DNA of 52,483 nt, from the NCBI GenBank assembly GCA_016198745.1, contig JACQHZ010000078.1, positions 1-52,483 on the forward strand, read 5' to 3'. This document shows positions 8,351 through 18,896 of the stretch, in pieces; position 1 is the first letter of the stretch; each line of letters begins with the position of its first letter. A program made the translations under genes and the position numbers. The DNA comes from Verrucomicrobiota bacterium (GTDB lineage Bacteria > Verrucomicrobiota > Verrucomicrobiia > JABWAM01). The notes under the pieces were generated by a model. That model was not told the DNA's origin. It saw only the letters and a list, made by a program, of their open reading frames with translations, and ran no database searches.

Positions 8351-11300
8351 TACCCCCTCCTTCCAAGAAGACCACATTTCGCAGGTGCCGGCGCTGCAGC
8401 TTTTGCAAAACCTGGGCTACATTTATCTGCGTCCGCAGGAGGTTCATTTGGAGCGGAAGGGCCGGCTTTCGAACGTGCTGCTGGAAGGCATCCTCGCGCA
8501 GCAACTCCGCAAGCTGAACCGCATCCGCTACCGGGGGCAATCCTGCGAGTTCAGCGAGGCGAACATTCAGGCGGCAATCCAGGCGCTCAAGGACATCCCG
8601 TTCGACGGGCTGGTGCGCACCAGCGAGAAGATTTACGATTTGCTGGTGCTGGGCAAAAGCTTCGAACAGACGATTGACGGCGATACCAAGAGCTTCACGC
8701 TGCATTTCATCAACTGGCGTGAGCCGGAGAAAAACGTCTTTCATGTCGCCGAGGAATTCGAGGTCGAGCGGACGGCGAGCAACCAGTTGTGCCGGCCGGA
8801 CATCGTGCTTTTCGTGAACGGCATCCCGTTGGCGGTGATCGAGTGCAAACGGCCCGACCTGAAAGCGCCGCTGGAACAGGCCATCTCGCAAAACATCCGC
8901 AATCAGGCCGACGATTACATCCCCAGGCTGTTCACGTTCGCACAACTGCTGGTGGGCGTGACGAAGAACGAGGCGGCTTACGGCACGACGGGGACGGGCG
9001 CCAAGTTTTGGCTGAAGTGGCGGGAATTGAAAGCCGGGAAGGCCGTGGAGCTTGCGCCGGAAGTCTCGGCGTTGATCAACAAGCCGCTGGCGAAGATCCA
9101 GAAGGACAAGCTGTTTGGGGACCGGTTCGGTTACGTCCGCGCCTATTTCGACGAACTGGAGGGAGAAGGGCGGCAAGTGACCGAGCAGGACCAGACGCTT
9201 TACAGCCTGTGCCGGCCCGAGCGTCTGGTGGAGTTGGCGTTCCGATTCATCGTGTTTGACGCGGGTGAGAAGAAGATCGCCCGCTACCCTCAGTACTTCA
9301 CCGTCAAGAGCATCATCGAACGGGTGCGCGAACTGGGGCGCGAAGGCCGGCGGCTCGGCGGCGTGGTGTGGCACACGCAGGGTTCGGGCAAGTCGCTGAC
9401 GATGGTGATGCTGGCGAAGGCGCTGGCGCTGGAGCCGAGCATCGAGAATCCCATCCTCGTGCTCGTGACCGACCGCGTGGACCTGGATGATCAGATCCGG
9501 AAGACGTTCCATCAATGCGGCAAGGATCCGGTGCAGGCGCTGACAGGCAAGCATCTGGCCAAACTCATCCGGGAGGGGACGGAAACCGTCATCACCACGG
9601 TGATTGACAAGTTTGAAGCGGCCCTGGAGGCGGGCGAGTTCAAGAATGAGTCGCCCAACATCTTCGTGCTGGTGGATGAGAGCCATCGCAGTGTCTATGG
9701 CCCCATTGGGGCGAAGATGGCGAAGGTGTTGCCGAAGGCGTGTTTCATCGGGTTCACCGGCACGCCGCTCATGAAGCAGGAGAAAAACACGGCGCGGCAT
9801 TTCGGCGGATTGATCGAGCCGGCCTACACGATTGACCAGGCGGTGAAAGACAAGGCGGTGGTGCCGCTGCTTTATGAGGGGCGGCTCGTGCTCCAACAGG
9901 TTGACCAAAAGGCCATTGATAAATGGTTCGCCATCGTGACCAAGCCGCTGAGCGAGGCGCAACGGGCTGACCTGAAGCGGAAGTTCTCCACCATCGAGCA
10001 GTTGAACAAGGCGGATCGGAAGATTTATGAGGCGGCCTTCGACATCAGCGAGCACTACAGCCGGAACTGGCAGGGGACGGACTTCAAGGCGCAGTTGGCC
10101 GCGCCGCGGAAGGACGCGGCGCTTAAATACAAGAAGTATCTGGACGAGTTTGGCAAGGTGACATCCGAGGTGGTGATCTCCGCCCCGGACACGCGCGAGG
10201 AGAACGAGGAGGCGCCGGAGGTGGACACGGAGGAGGTGCGGGCCTTCTGGAAGAAGATGATGGCGAAATACGGCGGCGAGAAGGAATACAACAAGCAGGT
10301 CATCAACGCCTTCAAACACGCCCCGGAGCCTGAAATCCTCATTGTGGTGAGCAAATTGCTCACCGGCTTTGACGCGCCCCGGAACACCGTGCTCTACGTT
10401 TGCCGGTCGCTGGTCGAGCACAACCTCCTGCAGGCGATTGCGCGCGTGAACCGTCTGCATGAAGGCAAGGACTTCGGCTACATCCTCGACTACTTCGGGG
10501 TGCTTCAAGAGTTGGGGAAGGCGATGGACGTTTACGGGAAGTTGCCGGACTTCGACAAGGCGGAGTTGGAGGGGACTGCGCGAAACGTGGCGGAGGAGGT
10601 GGCGAGCTTGCCGCAGAAACACTCCGAGTTGTGGGACGTGTTCAAGACGGTGAAGAACCGGCTGGATGAGGAGGAATACGAGCAACGGCTTCGGGACGAG
10701 GAATTACGCACCCGGTTTTACGAGAAACTCTGCGCTTATCACCGGGCGCTGGCGATCGCGCTTTCCACGATGGAATTCTTGCGGGACACGCCGGAGAAGA
10801 AAATCGAACGCTACAAGAAGGACCTGGCGTTTTTCCTGAACCTGCGGGTGGCGGTCAAGCGGCGCTACGCCGAGGAAATCGACTTCAAGGAATACGAAAA
10901 GAAGGTGCAGAAGCTCGTGGATACGCACGTGAAGTCGGAGGGCGTCCAGCAAATCACCGCGCCGGTGAACATCTTCGAACGGGAACAATTCCAGGCCGAA
11001 GTCGAGAAGCTGCAAACCGTCGCGTCGAAGGCGGACACCATCGCGCACCGGACCCAGAAGACGATCACCGAGAAGATTGACGAAGACCCGGTCTTTTACC
11101 GGCGCTTTTCCAAGGTCTTGCAGGAGGCGATCGAGGCCTACCGCCAGAAACGCATCAGCGACGCGGAGTACCTCAAACGGGCAACCGAGGCGATGACCTC
11201 CGTGTTGAATCGGACCGGAGACGAGTTGCCGCCGTCGCTTCAGGGGAACGACGCGGCCAAGGCGTTTTATGGCGTGGTCAACGAGGTCGTCAGCCGGGTC

Positions 11301-11564
11301 GTCGAGATGGGTTCGGCCTATTCAGCCATTGCGGCGGATGCCGCCCTGAAGATTGACGATACCATTCAGGAGAGCCTGGTCATTGATTGGACCGCGAATC
11401 TCGATCAACAGAACAAGATGCGGAACACCATCGAGGATGTGCTCTACGGCCTGAAGCATGAACACGCGGTTCCCCTTTCGAGCGAGGACATGGACGCCAT
11501 CATTGAGAATGCCCTCGACATCGCCAGAGTCCGGTATCGCCATGGACGAAGCAAAAAGGACTGA
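8343..11564 (+). CDS. hsdR: Type I RM restriction subunit HsdR
   Basis: NGIPLAVIECKRPD nuclease motif; GVVWHTQGSGKSLTMVMLA; LVDESHRSVYG; GFTGTPL; LLTGFDAP; QAIARVNR. Confidence 0.97.
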   Translation: MRSTPSFQEDHISQVPALQLLQNLGYIYLRPQEVHLERKGRLSNVLLEGILAQQLRKLNRIRYRGQSCEFSEANIQAAIQALKDIPFDGLVRTSEKIYDLLVLGKSFEQTIDGDTKSFTLHFINWREPEKNVFHVAEEFEVERTASNQLCRPDIVLFVNGIPLAVIECKRPDLKAPLEQAISQNIRNQADDYIPRLFTFAQLLVGVTKNEAAYGTTGTGAKFWLKWRELKAGKAVELAPEVSALINKPLAKIQKDKLFGDRFGYVRAYFDELEGEGRQVTEQDQTLYSLCRPERLVELAFRFIVFDAGEKKIARYPQYFTVKSIIERVRELGREGRRLGGVVWHTQGSGKSLTMVMLAKALALEPSIENPILVLVTDRVDLDDQIRKTFHQCGKDPVQALTGKHLAKLIREGTETVITTVIDKFEAALEAGEFKNESPNIFVLVDESHRSVYGPIGAKMAKVLPKACFIGFTGTPLMKQEKNTARHFGGLIEPAYTIDQAVKDKAVVPLLYEGRLVLQQVDQKAIDKWFAIVTKPLSEAQRADLKRKFSTIEQLNKADRKIYEAAFDISEHYSRNWQGTDFKAQLAAPRKDAALKYKKYLDEFGKVTSEVVISAPDTREENEEAPEVDTEEVRAFWKKMMAKYGGEKEYNKQVINAFKHAPEPEILIVVSKLLTGFDAPRNTVLYVCRSLVEHNLLQAIARVNRLHEGKDFGYILDYFGVLQELGKAMDVYGKLPDFDKAELEGTARNVAEEVASLPQKHSELWDVFKTVKNRLDEEEYEQRLRDEELRTRFYEKLCAYHRALAIALSTMEFLRDTPEKKIERYKKDLAFFLNLRVAVKRRYAEEIDFKEYEKKVQKLVDTHVKSEGVQQITAPVNIFEREQFQAEVEKLQTVASKADTIAHRTQKTITEKIDEDPVFYRRFSKVLQEAIEAYRQKRISDAEYLKRATEAMTSVLNRTGDELPPSLQGNDAAKAFYGVVNEVVSRVVEMGSAYSAIAADAALKIDDTIQESLVIDWTANLDQQNKMRNTIEDVLYGLKHEHAVPLSSEDMDAIIENALDIARVRYRHGRSKKD

Positions 11565-12243
11565 TGGATCATCCATCCCGTTTGGCCTGAGACGCAGCAA
11601 GCGGAAAACCCTTGCCATCACCGTCAGGCCGGACCTGTCGGTTTGGGTTGCTGCGCCGCGTCGCGCGTCGCGAGCGCTTGTGGAAGAACGGGTTCGCCGG
11701 CGTGCGGTCTGGATTCGCCGTCAACAGGCGTTCTTCGCGCAATTCCTGCCGCACGAACCACCACGGCGTTTTGTCAGCGGGGAAACCCATCGCTACCTCG
11801 GAAGGCAATACCGCCTCAAAGTGAAACCATGTTCCAGTGAATCTGTAAAACTTGAGCGCGGACGAATGGTTGTGTCAACCGGGAATAAAGATGGTTGTGG
11901 AAGAATTAAGACGCAATTGACCGATTGGTATCGAGCGCGCGCCGCACAGGTTTTTGCGGATCGGCTTGAGCGCTGCTGGGAGCGCTTCCGTAAATACGGG
12001 GTTGGTTTTCCGGAGGTTCGCTTGAAAAAGATGCAAAGGCGTTGGGGGAGTTGCACAAAACGAGGCGTTATTTATCTCAATCCTGTTCTGATCAAGACTC
12101 CCAAAAGCGCCATCGACTATGTGATTCTCCATGAATTATGCCATCTCAAGCATCCTGATCATGGCAAAGCTTTTCAACAGCTTCTTCAAACACTCTTGCC
12201 GGAATGGAAGCTTGTTAAACAAAAGCTCGAATTCTATCAGTAG
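11542..12243 (+). CDS. YgjP-like M48/DUF45 metal-dependent hydrolase
   Basis: MQRRWGSCTKRGVIYLNPVLIKTPKSAIDYVILHELCHLKHPDHGKAF: HELCH zinc motif. Confidence 0.92.
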   Translation: MDEAKRTDGSSIPFGLRRSKRKTLAITVRPDLSVWVAAPRRASRALVEERVRRRAVWIRRQQAFFAQFLPHEPPRRFVSGETHRYLGRQYRLKVKPCSSESVKLERGRMVVSTGNKDGCGRIKTQLTDWYRARAAQVFADRLERCWERFRKYGVGFPEVRLKKMQRRWGSCTKRGVIYLNPVLIKTPKSAIDYVILHELCHLKHPDHGKAFQQLLQTLLPEWKLVKQKLEFYQ

Positions 12244-12335
12244 GTATGACGACCCAAGGCTGGACCGCGATCACTCAAGAAGTGTGCTGCATGATCGTTT
12301 CCTGCTGTTAAGATCGGAATCTCGAAATCCTTTTT

Positions 12336-13508
12336 ATGAAAATCACCGGCATCAAAGTGTTGGGGCCGCGCTCCGGATATGTCGCGTTCGTTCAACTCGA
12401 AACCGACGATGGGTTGTCGGGAATCGGGGCCACCGATGCCCCGCCGCCGGTGGTCGCGGCGATCGTCGAGCACGGATCGGTTTCGCTGCGGAGCATGATC
12501 GTTGGCGAAGACCCGCGCGAGCCGGGACGGCTCTGGCGCAAAATGTTCGAGCAATGGCAGGCCCGGCGCGGGCGCGGATCGGAAGGCGGCCTGGCGGTCA
12601 ATGCGATGGCCGCGATTGACATGGCGTTGTGGGACCTCGCGGGCAAGGCCGCCGGGAAAACAATTTGCCAGTTGCTCGGCGGCGCGGTCCAACCGCAGGT
12701 GATGGTTTATGCCAGCGCCAGCCGATATAAAATTCAGCCCGACGGCGCTTGGCTGGAAAAAAAACCGGAGGAAATGGCTCGCGAGAGCCGGTCCTATGTC
12801 CAGCAGGGTTTCAAGGCGCTCAAATTTGGATGGGGCGATGGTTTCGGTCCCAAGGAAGAAGCGACGCTCGCCGCCATCCGCGAAGCCATCGGACCCAACA
12901 CGCGGTTGATGGTGGATTTCGGTTGCCCCGCCTACTACGCGACGAAAGGGTGGAACGCGGCGGCGGCGATCCGCGCCGCGCGCATCCTGGAAAAATACGG
13001 CGTATATTTTTTCGAAGAGGCGTTGGCGCCGCATGATGTGGATGGTTTCGAGGAATTATCGAAGGCGGTCGATGTCAAAATCGCCACCGGCGAGAGTTTG
13101 ACAACCACCTACCAGTTTGACGCGTTCATCAACCGACGCGCGCTGGACATTGTCCAACCCGACGCTCAACAGATGGGGATCACTCAATTTGATCAGGTGG
13201 CGCGCAAGGCCGAGAAGGCAGGCATCCTCTGCGTGCCGCATTGCCCATGGAGCGCCCTGGCGATTGCGGCGCACGTGAACCTGCTCGCCGCCGAACGCAA
13301 CGGCGTCATGGTGGAGTATCCGGCGCCGGGGCTTTACGAGGATAACGGGCCGGTCGGCAACCAGGCCCTTGTCATCCATCTTCAGAAGTTGGTGGAGCAA
13401 CCGATTCAATTGAAAGACGGCTTTTTACTGTTGCCGACGTTGCCCGGCCTCGGCATAGGCGGATTTGTTCATGAAGCGATCCGCGAACTTGGCGCATTGT
13501 ATCCGTAA
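12336..13508 (+). CDS. Mandelate racemase/muconate lactonizing (enolase superfamily) enzyme
   Basis: GGLAVNAMAAIDMALWDLAGKAAGKTICQLLGG; FEEALAPHDVDGF; IATGES. Confidence 0.93.
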   Translation: MKITGIKVLGPRSGYVAFVQLETDDGLSGIGATDAPPPVVAAIVEHGSVSLRSMIVGEDPREPGRLWRKMFEQWQARRGRGSEGGLAVNAMAAIDMALWDLAGKAAGKTICQLLGGAVQPQVMVYASASRYKIQPDGAWLEKKPEEMARESRSYVQQGFKALKFGWGDGFGPKEEATLAAIREAIGPNTRLMVDFGCPAYYATKGWNAAAAIRAARILEKYGVYFFEEALAPHDVDGFEELSKAVDVKIATGESLTTTYQFDAFINRRALDIVQPDAQQMGITQFDQVARKAEKAGILCVPHCPWSALAIAAHVNLLAAERNGVMVEYPAPGLYEDNGPVGNQALVIHLQKLVEQPIQLKDGFLLLPTLPGLGIGGFVHEAIRELGALYP

Positions 13509-13533
13509 AAAACAAAAATGAATCCTTCAAGAT

Positions 13534-13598
13534 GTAGAGGCGCTTCTGTGAAGCGCCACACCCTTCGACCCAACCGCGCTTCACAGAAGCGCGGCTAC
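13534..13598. repeat. Inverted pair of GTAG-headed REP hairpins (BIME-like)
   Basis: GTAG then GGCGCTTC-TGT-GAAGCGCC (13539-13557); CCGCGCTTC-ACA-GAAGCGCGG then CTAC (13574-13598). Confidence 0.85.
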
Positions 13599-13606
13599 AC
13601 CAGGTA

Positions 13607-14548
13607 ATGAACACCGGACCCATCCCTATCCTTTTCACATGGAAACCGCCCAGAGGCTTGGAGCGCATCAAGGAATGCATACCGGACCTCGCCGTGCAGG
13701 TAACGGACGATCGAGCCGAGATCATGAAAAAAATCGAGGAGGTCGAGGTGGCTTGCGTCGGTCATTTCGATGCGGAGATTCTCCGGGCGGCGAAGAAGCT
13801 GCGATGGGTTCATGCTTTTTCAGGAGGCGTCAACAGTTTGATTTTTCCCGAGTTCGTGGCCAGTCCGATTCCGCTGACTTGTCTCAAGGGAAGTTTTGAT
13901 ATTCCGGCGGCCGAACATGCCCTGGCCGTAATGCTGGCATTCTCCCGAAAACTCGAATACGACATCCGGCAACGGCCGCATCGGCGTTTCGAAGAGTCCG
14001 AGCCGATGGAACTCCATGGCAAGACGGTTGGCATTGTCGGCTTGGGAAACATGGGCGCCGAAATTGCCCGGCGCTGCCATAGCTTCGGGATGCGCGTGCT
14101 GGGACTTGCGCGCCGCCCGCGCGCAGGCCCAAGCGAGGTGGATCAAATGCTGGCGCCCAACGAGCTTCCCAAACTGCTGGCCGCTTCGGATTTCGTGATT
14201 GTGGCGGCGCCGCTCACATCGGAAACGCGCGGGATGATGGGCGAAGCTCAACTTCGCGCCATGAGAAAGACCGCTTATCTGATTGACGTCTCCGGACGGC
14301 CGGCAATTTATGAGTTAGACGCGCTGACCCGTGCCTTGAAGGAAGGATGGATTGCGGGAGCGAGCCTGCAGATCGTTCCTGAATCCGATTCGCCGTTGTG
14401 GGACCTGGAAAACCTTTTGATCTCATTCCACCGGATCGTTTCGCGCGAGCATTATGATCGGTGCATTGAAATGTTCTGTGAAAACCTCCATCGCTATCGC
14501 GCCGGACAACCCCTGTTGGGGCTGGTGGACAAGATGGCAGGTTACTGA
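13607..14548 (+). CDS. D-isomer 2-hydroxyacid dehydrogenase family protein
   Basis: KTVGIVGLGNMGAEIARRCHSFGMRVLGLARRP NAD-binding motif. Confidence 0.93.
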   Translation: MNTGPIPILFTWKPPRGLERIKECIPDLAVQVTDDRAEIMKKIEEVEVACVGHFDAEILRAAKKLRWVHAFSGGVNSLIFPEFVASPIPLTCLKGSFDIPAAEHALAVMLAFSRKLEYDIRQRPHRRFEESEPMELHGKTVGIVGLGNMGAEIARRCHSFGMRVLGLARRPRAGPSEVDQMLAPNELPKLLAASDFVIVAAPLTSETRGMMGEAQLRAMRKTAYLIDVSGRPAIYELDALTRALKEGWIAGASLQIVPESDSPLWDLENLLISFHRIVSREHYDRCIEMFCENLHRYRAGQPLLGLVDKMAGY

Positions 14549-14557
14549 ATCCTTCTA

Positions 14558-15481
14558 ATGAAAACCAAAATGAATCGCGAAGCAATCCGGGCCGCCCTGA
14601 CAGGACCCTCCGGGTCCATTCGCACGCCGTTCCGTCGCGATGGCGGCGTGGATTACAACGGCCTGAAGCGCGTCATTGACGCCAATATCGCGGGCGGAAG
14701 CCGGACGGCCCTGCTGACCGCGGGCGACAGCCATTTCCTGGCGATCAGCGACCGCGAGATCGCGGAGATCACGAAGGTGACGGTGAAACACACGGCGGGC
14801 CGGGCGATGGTGGTGGCCGCTGATCGCTATTACGACACGAATCGCGCCATTGAATTTGCGCGATATTGCCGTGAAACCGGCGTTGATGTTCTCATGGTCA
14901 TGCCGCCCGACTGGGGTCATTCCATGACGCCCGGTTCGCTCGTCGAACATTACACCGCCGTCGCAAAGCACATTCCGGTGATGGTGGTCACGAATGTTTT
15001 TGTTCCACGCGGGAAGGCATTTGGATTGGAGACCCTGAAACTTGCGCTTGAAAAAGTGCCGGGTATCGCGGCGGTCAAGGACGACTATTGCGGCGAGTTC
15101 GGGCGCAGGATGGCGCTGCTGGTTCACGATCACTGGGCGGTCTATTCCGGCGGCCTGAAACAAAACCATCTGGACATCCATCCCTATGGTTGCGACGGCT
15201 ATCTCTCGACACTGGTGACGTTCAAGCCCGCCGTCGTGCGCGACTATTGGAGCGCGATCCTTTCCAGCAACCTGCCCATTGCCCGCAAGATCATTCGTGA
15301 ACGCGAAATGCCGTGGTTTGATTTCATCGCGTCATTGAAAGGCGGTTTTGACGCCGGCATCCACGGGATGCTCGAAGTTTATGGTCTTGCCAAGCGGTGG
15401 AGAAGGAAACCGTACTACAGCCTGACGGATGCGGAGATGGAGCAACTGCGCGATTGCCTCAAGCGTGTGTCTTTGTTGTAA
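14558..15481 (+). CDS. Dihydrodipicolinate synthase/N-acetylneuraminate lyase family protein
   Basis: IRTPFRRDGGVDYNGLKRVIDANIAGGSRTALLTAGDSHFLAISDREIAEI. Confidence 0.9.
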   Translation: MKTKMNREAIRAALTGPSGSIRTPFRRDGGVDYNGLKRVIDANIAGGSRTALLTAGDSHFLAISDREIAEITKVTVKHTAGRAMVVAADRYYDTNRAIEFARYCRETGVDVLMVMPPDWGHSMTPGSLVEHYTAVAKHIPVMVVTNVFVPRGKAFGLETLKLALEKVPGIAAVKDDYCGEFGRRMALLVHDHWAVYSGGLKQNHLDIHPYGCDGYLSTLVTFKPAVVRDYWSAILSSNLPIARKIIREREMPWFDFIASLKGGFDAGIHGMLEVYGLAKRWRRKPYYSLTDAEMEQLRDCLKRVSLL

Positions 15482-15611
15482 GGCGCCGGCGGCAGCGACG
15501 GCGAGGTGGATGTGAATCGCCGGCGGCAGCGCGAGATGTTGGTGAACAGATTCGGTGTGCTTTTTGCGGTTGGCTGTGGTTATACTCGGAGACAACCCCA
15601 TCCGTCGTTAC

Positions 15612-17159
15612 ATGGAAAAAGCCTTTTACATCACCACGCCCATCTATTACGTCAACGACCGCCCTCACATCGGCCACGCTTCCACGACGGTCTGGGCGGA
15701 CGTCCAGGCGCGTTACCAGCGGTTGCGCGGACGCCGGACATTTTTCCTGACGGGGCTGGACGAACACGGGATCAAGGTGCAACAGGCCGCCGAAAAACGG
15801 GGCCTGCCGCCGCAACAACATTGCGATGAGATGGCGCCCCATTTTCTCGCACTCTGGAAGGCGCTGAACATTTCGCAGGACGATTTCGTGCGGACCACCG
15901 AGCCGCGGCACAAGGCCGTCGTCCAGCGGTTTCTCGCCGAGCTGCACTCGAAGGGCGCGATTTACCGGAAGAAATACCACGGTTGGTACAGCAAGGCGGC
16001 CGAACAATTTGTGACGGAAAAAGAGAAGGTCAACGGCCAGTTTCCGGCGCACCTCGGAGAAGTGGTGGAGCTGGAGGAGGAGAATTATTTCTTCCGGATG
16101 AGCGACCATCAGGAATGGCTCATCCGTCATATCCAGGAACATCCCGATTGGATTCAACCGTCCAATCGGCGGAACGAAATTCTTGGCGCACTGCAAAAAC
16201 CGCTGGAAGACCTTTGCATCTCGCGCCCCAAGGCGCGGCTTGCATGGGGCATCCCCCTGCCATTCGATCCCGAATATGTGACCTACGTGTGGGTGGACGC
16301 CCTGGTGAATTACATCTCCGTGCCGGGATACGGGACCGAACGGTTCGCGTCATTTTGGCCCGCCGATTTCCATCTGATCGCCAAAGACATCCTGACCACG
16401 CACACCGTCTATTGGCCAACGATGCTGCACGCGGTCGGCATCCCCATGCCCAACCGGATCCTGGCGCACGGCTGGTGGTTGATGGAACGGGAGAAGATGA
16501 GCAAGAGCCTCGGCAATATCATCAGCCCGCAGGATTATATCGAAAAATACGGCGCGGACGCGCTTCGTTACTTCATCTGCCGCGAGCTGCAGCTTGCAAA
16601 CGACACGGATTTCACCGAGGAACGTTTCCTGCGGCGGTTCAACGCAGATCTCGCCAACGACCTCGGCAACCTGGTCAACCGCTCGCTCTCCATGGTCCAT
16701 CGGTATCGTCAGGGAAACGCGCCGGGCCGGGGCGCTGCCGGCGCGGTTGAGGAAGAAATCTGCAAACTCGCCGCCGCCACATTCGATGCCTACCATCCCG
16801 CGATGGAATCCATCGCGTACAGCACGGCGCTCGAAGCGGTCTGGAAACTGATCGCGCGAGCCAATCGTTACGTGGAGGAAACGGCGCCATGGAAGCTGGC
16901 GAAGGACCCTGCGGCGGCCAGCCGGCTCGACGCGGTGTTGCGCCTGCTGACGGAAATCTCCGCCGCGCTGGCGTATCTCGTTTCGCCGTTCATGCCCGAC
17001 ACCGCCGCCAAGATCACGAATCAACTCGCCATTCGTGATCTCACGGAGTCCCGTCTTCGCACGCTGGACCTCTTGTCCGACGGCCATGCCCTGGGACCAC
17101 CGGCGCCGCTGTTCCCGCGTCAATCGGCCAGCGATTGCGCGGCTTCGCGCGCGAAATAG
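15612..17159 (+). CDS. metG: Methionyl-tRNA synthetase
   Basis: YITTPIYYVNDRPHIGHASTT (HIGH) and EKMSKSLGN (KMSKS). Confidence 0.97.
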   Translation: MEKAFYITTPIYYVNDRPHIGHASTTVWADVQARYQRLRGRRTFFLTGLDEHGIKVQQAAEKRGLPPQQHCDEMAPHFLALWKALNISQDDFVRTTEPRHKAVVQRFLAELHSKGAIYRKKYHGWYSKAAEQFVTEKEKVNGQFPAHLGEVVELEEENYFFRMSDHQEWLIRHIQEHPDWIQPSNRRNEILGALQKPLEDLCISRPKARLAWGIPLPFDPEYVTYVWVDALVNYISVPGYGTERFASFWPADFHLIAKDILTTHTVYWPTMLHAVGIPMPNRILAHGWWLMEREKMSKSLGNIISPQDYIEKYGADALRYFICRELQLANDTDFTEERFLRRFNADLANDLGNLVNRSLSMVHRYRQGNAPGRGAAGAVEEEICKLAAATFDAYHPAMESIAYSTALEAVWKLIARANRYVEETAPWKLAKDPAAASRLDAVLRLLTEISAALAYLVSPFMPDTAAKITNQLAIRDLTESRLRTLDLLSDGHALGPPAPLFPRQSASDCAASRAK

Positions 17160-18139
17160 GTCAGGATCCAATCCGCGCCGGCGCGCTTCAAGGAGGTCAG
17201 CGTTTCCATCATGACGGCCTTCTCGTCCAGCCAGCCCTTTTGCGCCGCCGCCTTGATCATCGCGTATTCGCCGCTCACCTGATAAGCGGCCAGCGGCGCG
17301 TGCACCTTCTCCCGCAGGTCGCGCAGGATGTCCAGATACGGCAGGCCGGGTTTGACCATCAAAATGTCAGCGCCCTGTTCCAGGTCCGCGGTTGCCTCCA
17401 GGATCGCCTCGCGCCGTCGCCGGCCGTCCATCTGATACGAACGACGGTCGCCAAAAGACGGCGCGCTGTCGGCGGCGTCGCGGAACGGGCCGTAAAATGC
17501 GGAGGCGTACTTCACCGCGTAACTCAAAATCGGCAGATGCAAAAAACCTTCCGCGTCAAGGGCGCAGCGGACTGCGGCGACCGCGCCGTCCATCATCCCG
17601 CTGGGCGCGATCACGTCGGCGCCGGCCCGGGCGTGGTTCACCGCCTGTCTTCCGAGCTGTTCCAGGGTCGCGTCGTTGTCCACGGTTTGCTCGCGCAAAT
17701 ACGCCCCGGGTTTGGTGAGGATGCCGCAGTGACCGTGCGCCGTGTACTCGCAGAAACAAAGATCGGTGATTGCCGTCATGCGAATCCCGGAGGCATGGAC
17801 CACCTTGAGCGTTTCGCACACCACGTTTGCGGGGTCCAACGCCGCGCTGCCGGCATCGTCCTTGGCCTCGCGTTCAATCACGCCGAAAAGGATGAATGCC
17901 TTCACGCCGACTTTCTCGATGGCGCGCAACTCCTGCACGGCCTGGTCCGGCGAGAGCTGAAAGACGCCCGGCATGGATTTTACCGGCTTCCGGACGCCGA
18001 GACCTTTGCAGACAAAAAGCGGGAGGATGAAGTCAGACGGCGTCAACCGCGTCTCGACCCCCATCTCGCGGAGCAGGGCCGAATGCCGCAACCGCCGATA
18101 ACGCGCGAACCGCAATCCTGGTGGAGGTCTGGATGACAT
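17120..18139 (-). CDS. hemB: Delta-aminolevulinic acid dehydratase (porphobilinogen synthase)
   Basis: YRRLRHSALLREMGVETRLTPSDFILPLFV; MVKPGLPYLDILRDLRE; YQVSGEYAMIKAAAQKGWLDE. Confidence 0.97.
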   Translation of the reverse strand: MSSRPPPGLRFARYRRLRHSALLREMGVETRLTPSDFILPLFVCKGLGVRKPVKSMPGVFQLSPDQAVQELRAIEKVGVKAFILFGVIEREAKDDAGSAALDPANVVCETLKVVHASGIRMTAITDLCFCEYTAHGHCGILTKPGAYLREQTVDNDATLEQLGRQAVNHARAGADVIAPSGMMDGAVAAVRCALDAEGFLHLPILSYAVKYASAFYGPFRDAADSAPSFGDRRSYQMDGRRRREAILEATADLEQGADILMVKPGLPYLDILRDLREKVHAPLAAYQVSGEYAMIKAAAQKGWLDEKAVMMETLTSLKRAGADWILTYFAREAAQSLAD

Positions 18140-18227
18140 GAAACCATATTACCCCGCCGTCGCCGTCAGAACAAGCCCGTATCGGCCCTGGTTGCAAATC
18201 TGCATCTCGGTCTTTTTTCGCGACGCT

Positions 18228-18247
18228 GGTCCCGCCAAGGCGGGACC
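18228..18247. repeat. Short palindrome GGTCCCGCC-AA-GGCGGGACC
   Basis: Perfect 9-bp arms; related copies at 30248-30263 and 37101-37121. Confidence 0.8.
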
Positions 18248-18427
18248 TTCCAAACGCGCGATTCGACGGGCGTCCCGCTCTGCGGTGGACAGAGGACGGA
18301 TGCGTTGGCGTCCGCCGCCGCCGCGCCGACGCCGGCTCATTCGCGGACGGAGAAAATCCTGCTTCTTTTCGCCACCCAGGCGATCGGGCGGGAGCGGGCG
18401 CGTGGTGTTGCCCCGGACCCGAGACTG

Positions 18428-18678
18428 ATGGACCTTTACGCCGTGAGCTTCATGGCGACAAAGGCCCTGCACAGGTGAATGAGGTGATCAACGTCGGGCC
18501 GATGTCCAATCGCGAGTTTTTGGAAACCTACGCGCGAGACGGGCGCGTGGGGCTTTCGGGCGACGTCACCCTGGTGGACCAGGCCATCCGCGCGGCGGAA
18601 CGGCATGTGGATGAAGGCCACCGCTGGGGCCACTGGTCGCACGCATTTTTGTTCCAGGACCGCCGCCTTAAACCATAA
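18428..18678 (+). pseudogene. Frameshifted and truncated conserved hypothetical gene remnant
   Basis: MDLYAVSFMATKALHR continues in another frame as NEVINVGPMSNREFLETYARDGRVGLSGDVTLVDQAIRAAERHVDEGHRWGHWSHAFLFQ then stops at the edge of RM island 2. Confidence 0.55.
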
Positions 18679-18826
18679 ATCTTGTCAATATGATATTGAT
18701 TGAACTTATGCCTTTTCGGATGCGTTCCCGCGCATTTTGGGCTGCGATGCGTTCACCCGGTGTCGCCGCTCCGGCGTGCAACGCCTCGATCAACCGGAGT
18801 TTTTCGATGAGCTTCTGTTCATCCAT
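18668..18826 (-). CDS. Small DUF2786-like protein, 52 aa
   Basis: Manual reverse translation MDEQKLIEKLRLIEALHAGAATPGERIAAQNARERIRKGISSINIILTRFMV; below ORF track cutoff. Confidence 0.5.
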   Translation of the reverse strand: MDEQKLIEKLRLIEALHAGAATPGERIAAQNARERIRKGISSINIILTRFMV

Positions 18827-18896
18827 GGGCTGGAGTGTATGGGAGAGGGGTTAAATTTTACTTGCATTGATTTTGTTATAGCATATAGTGCATTTT

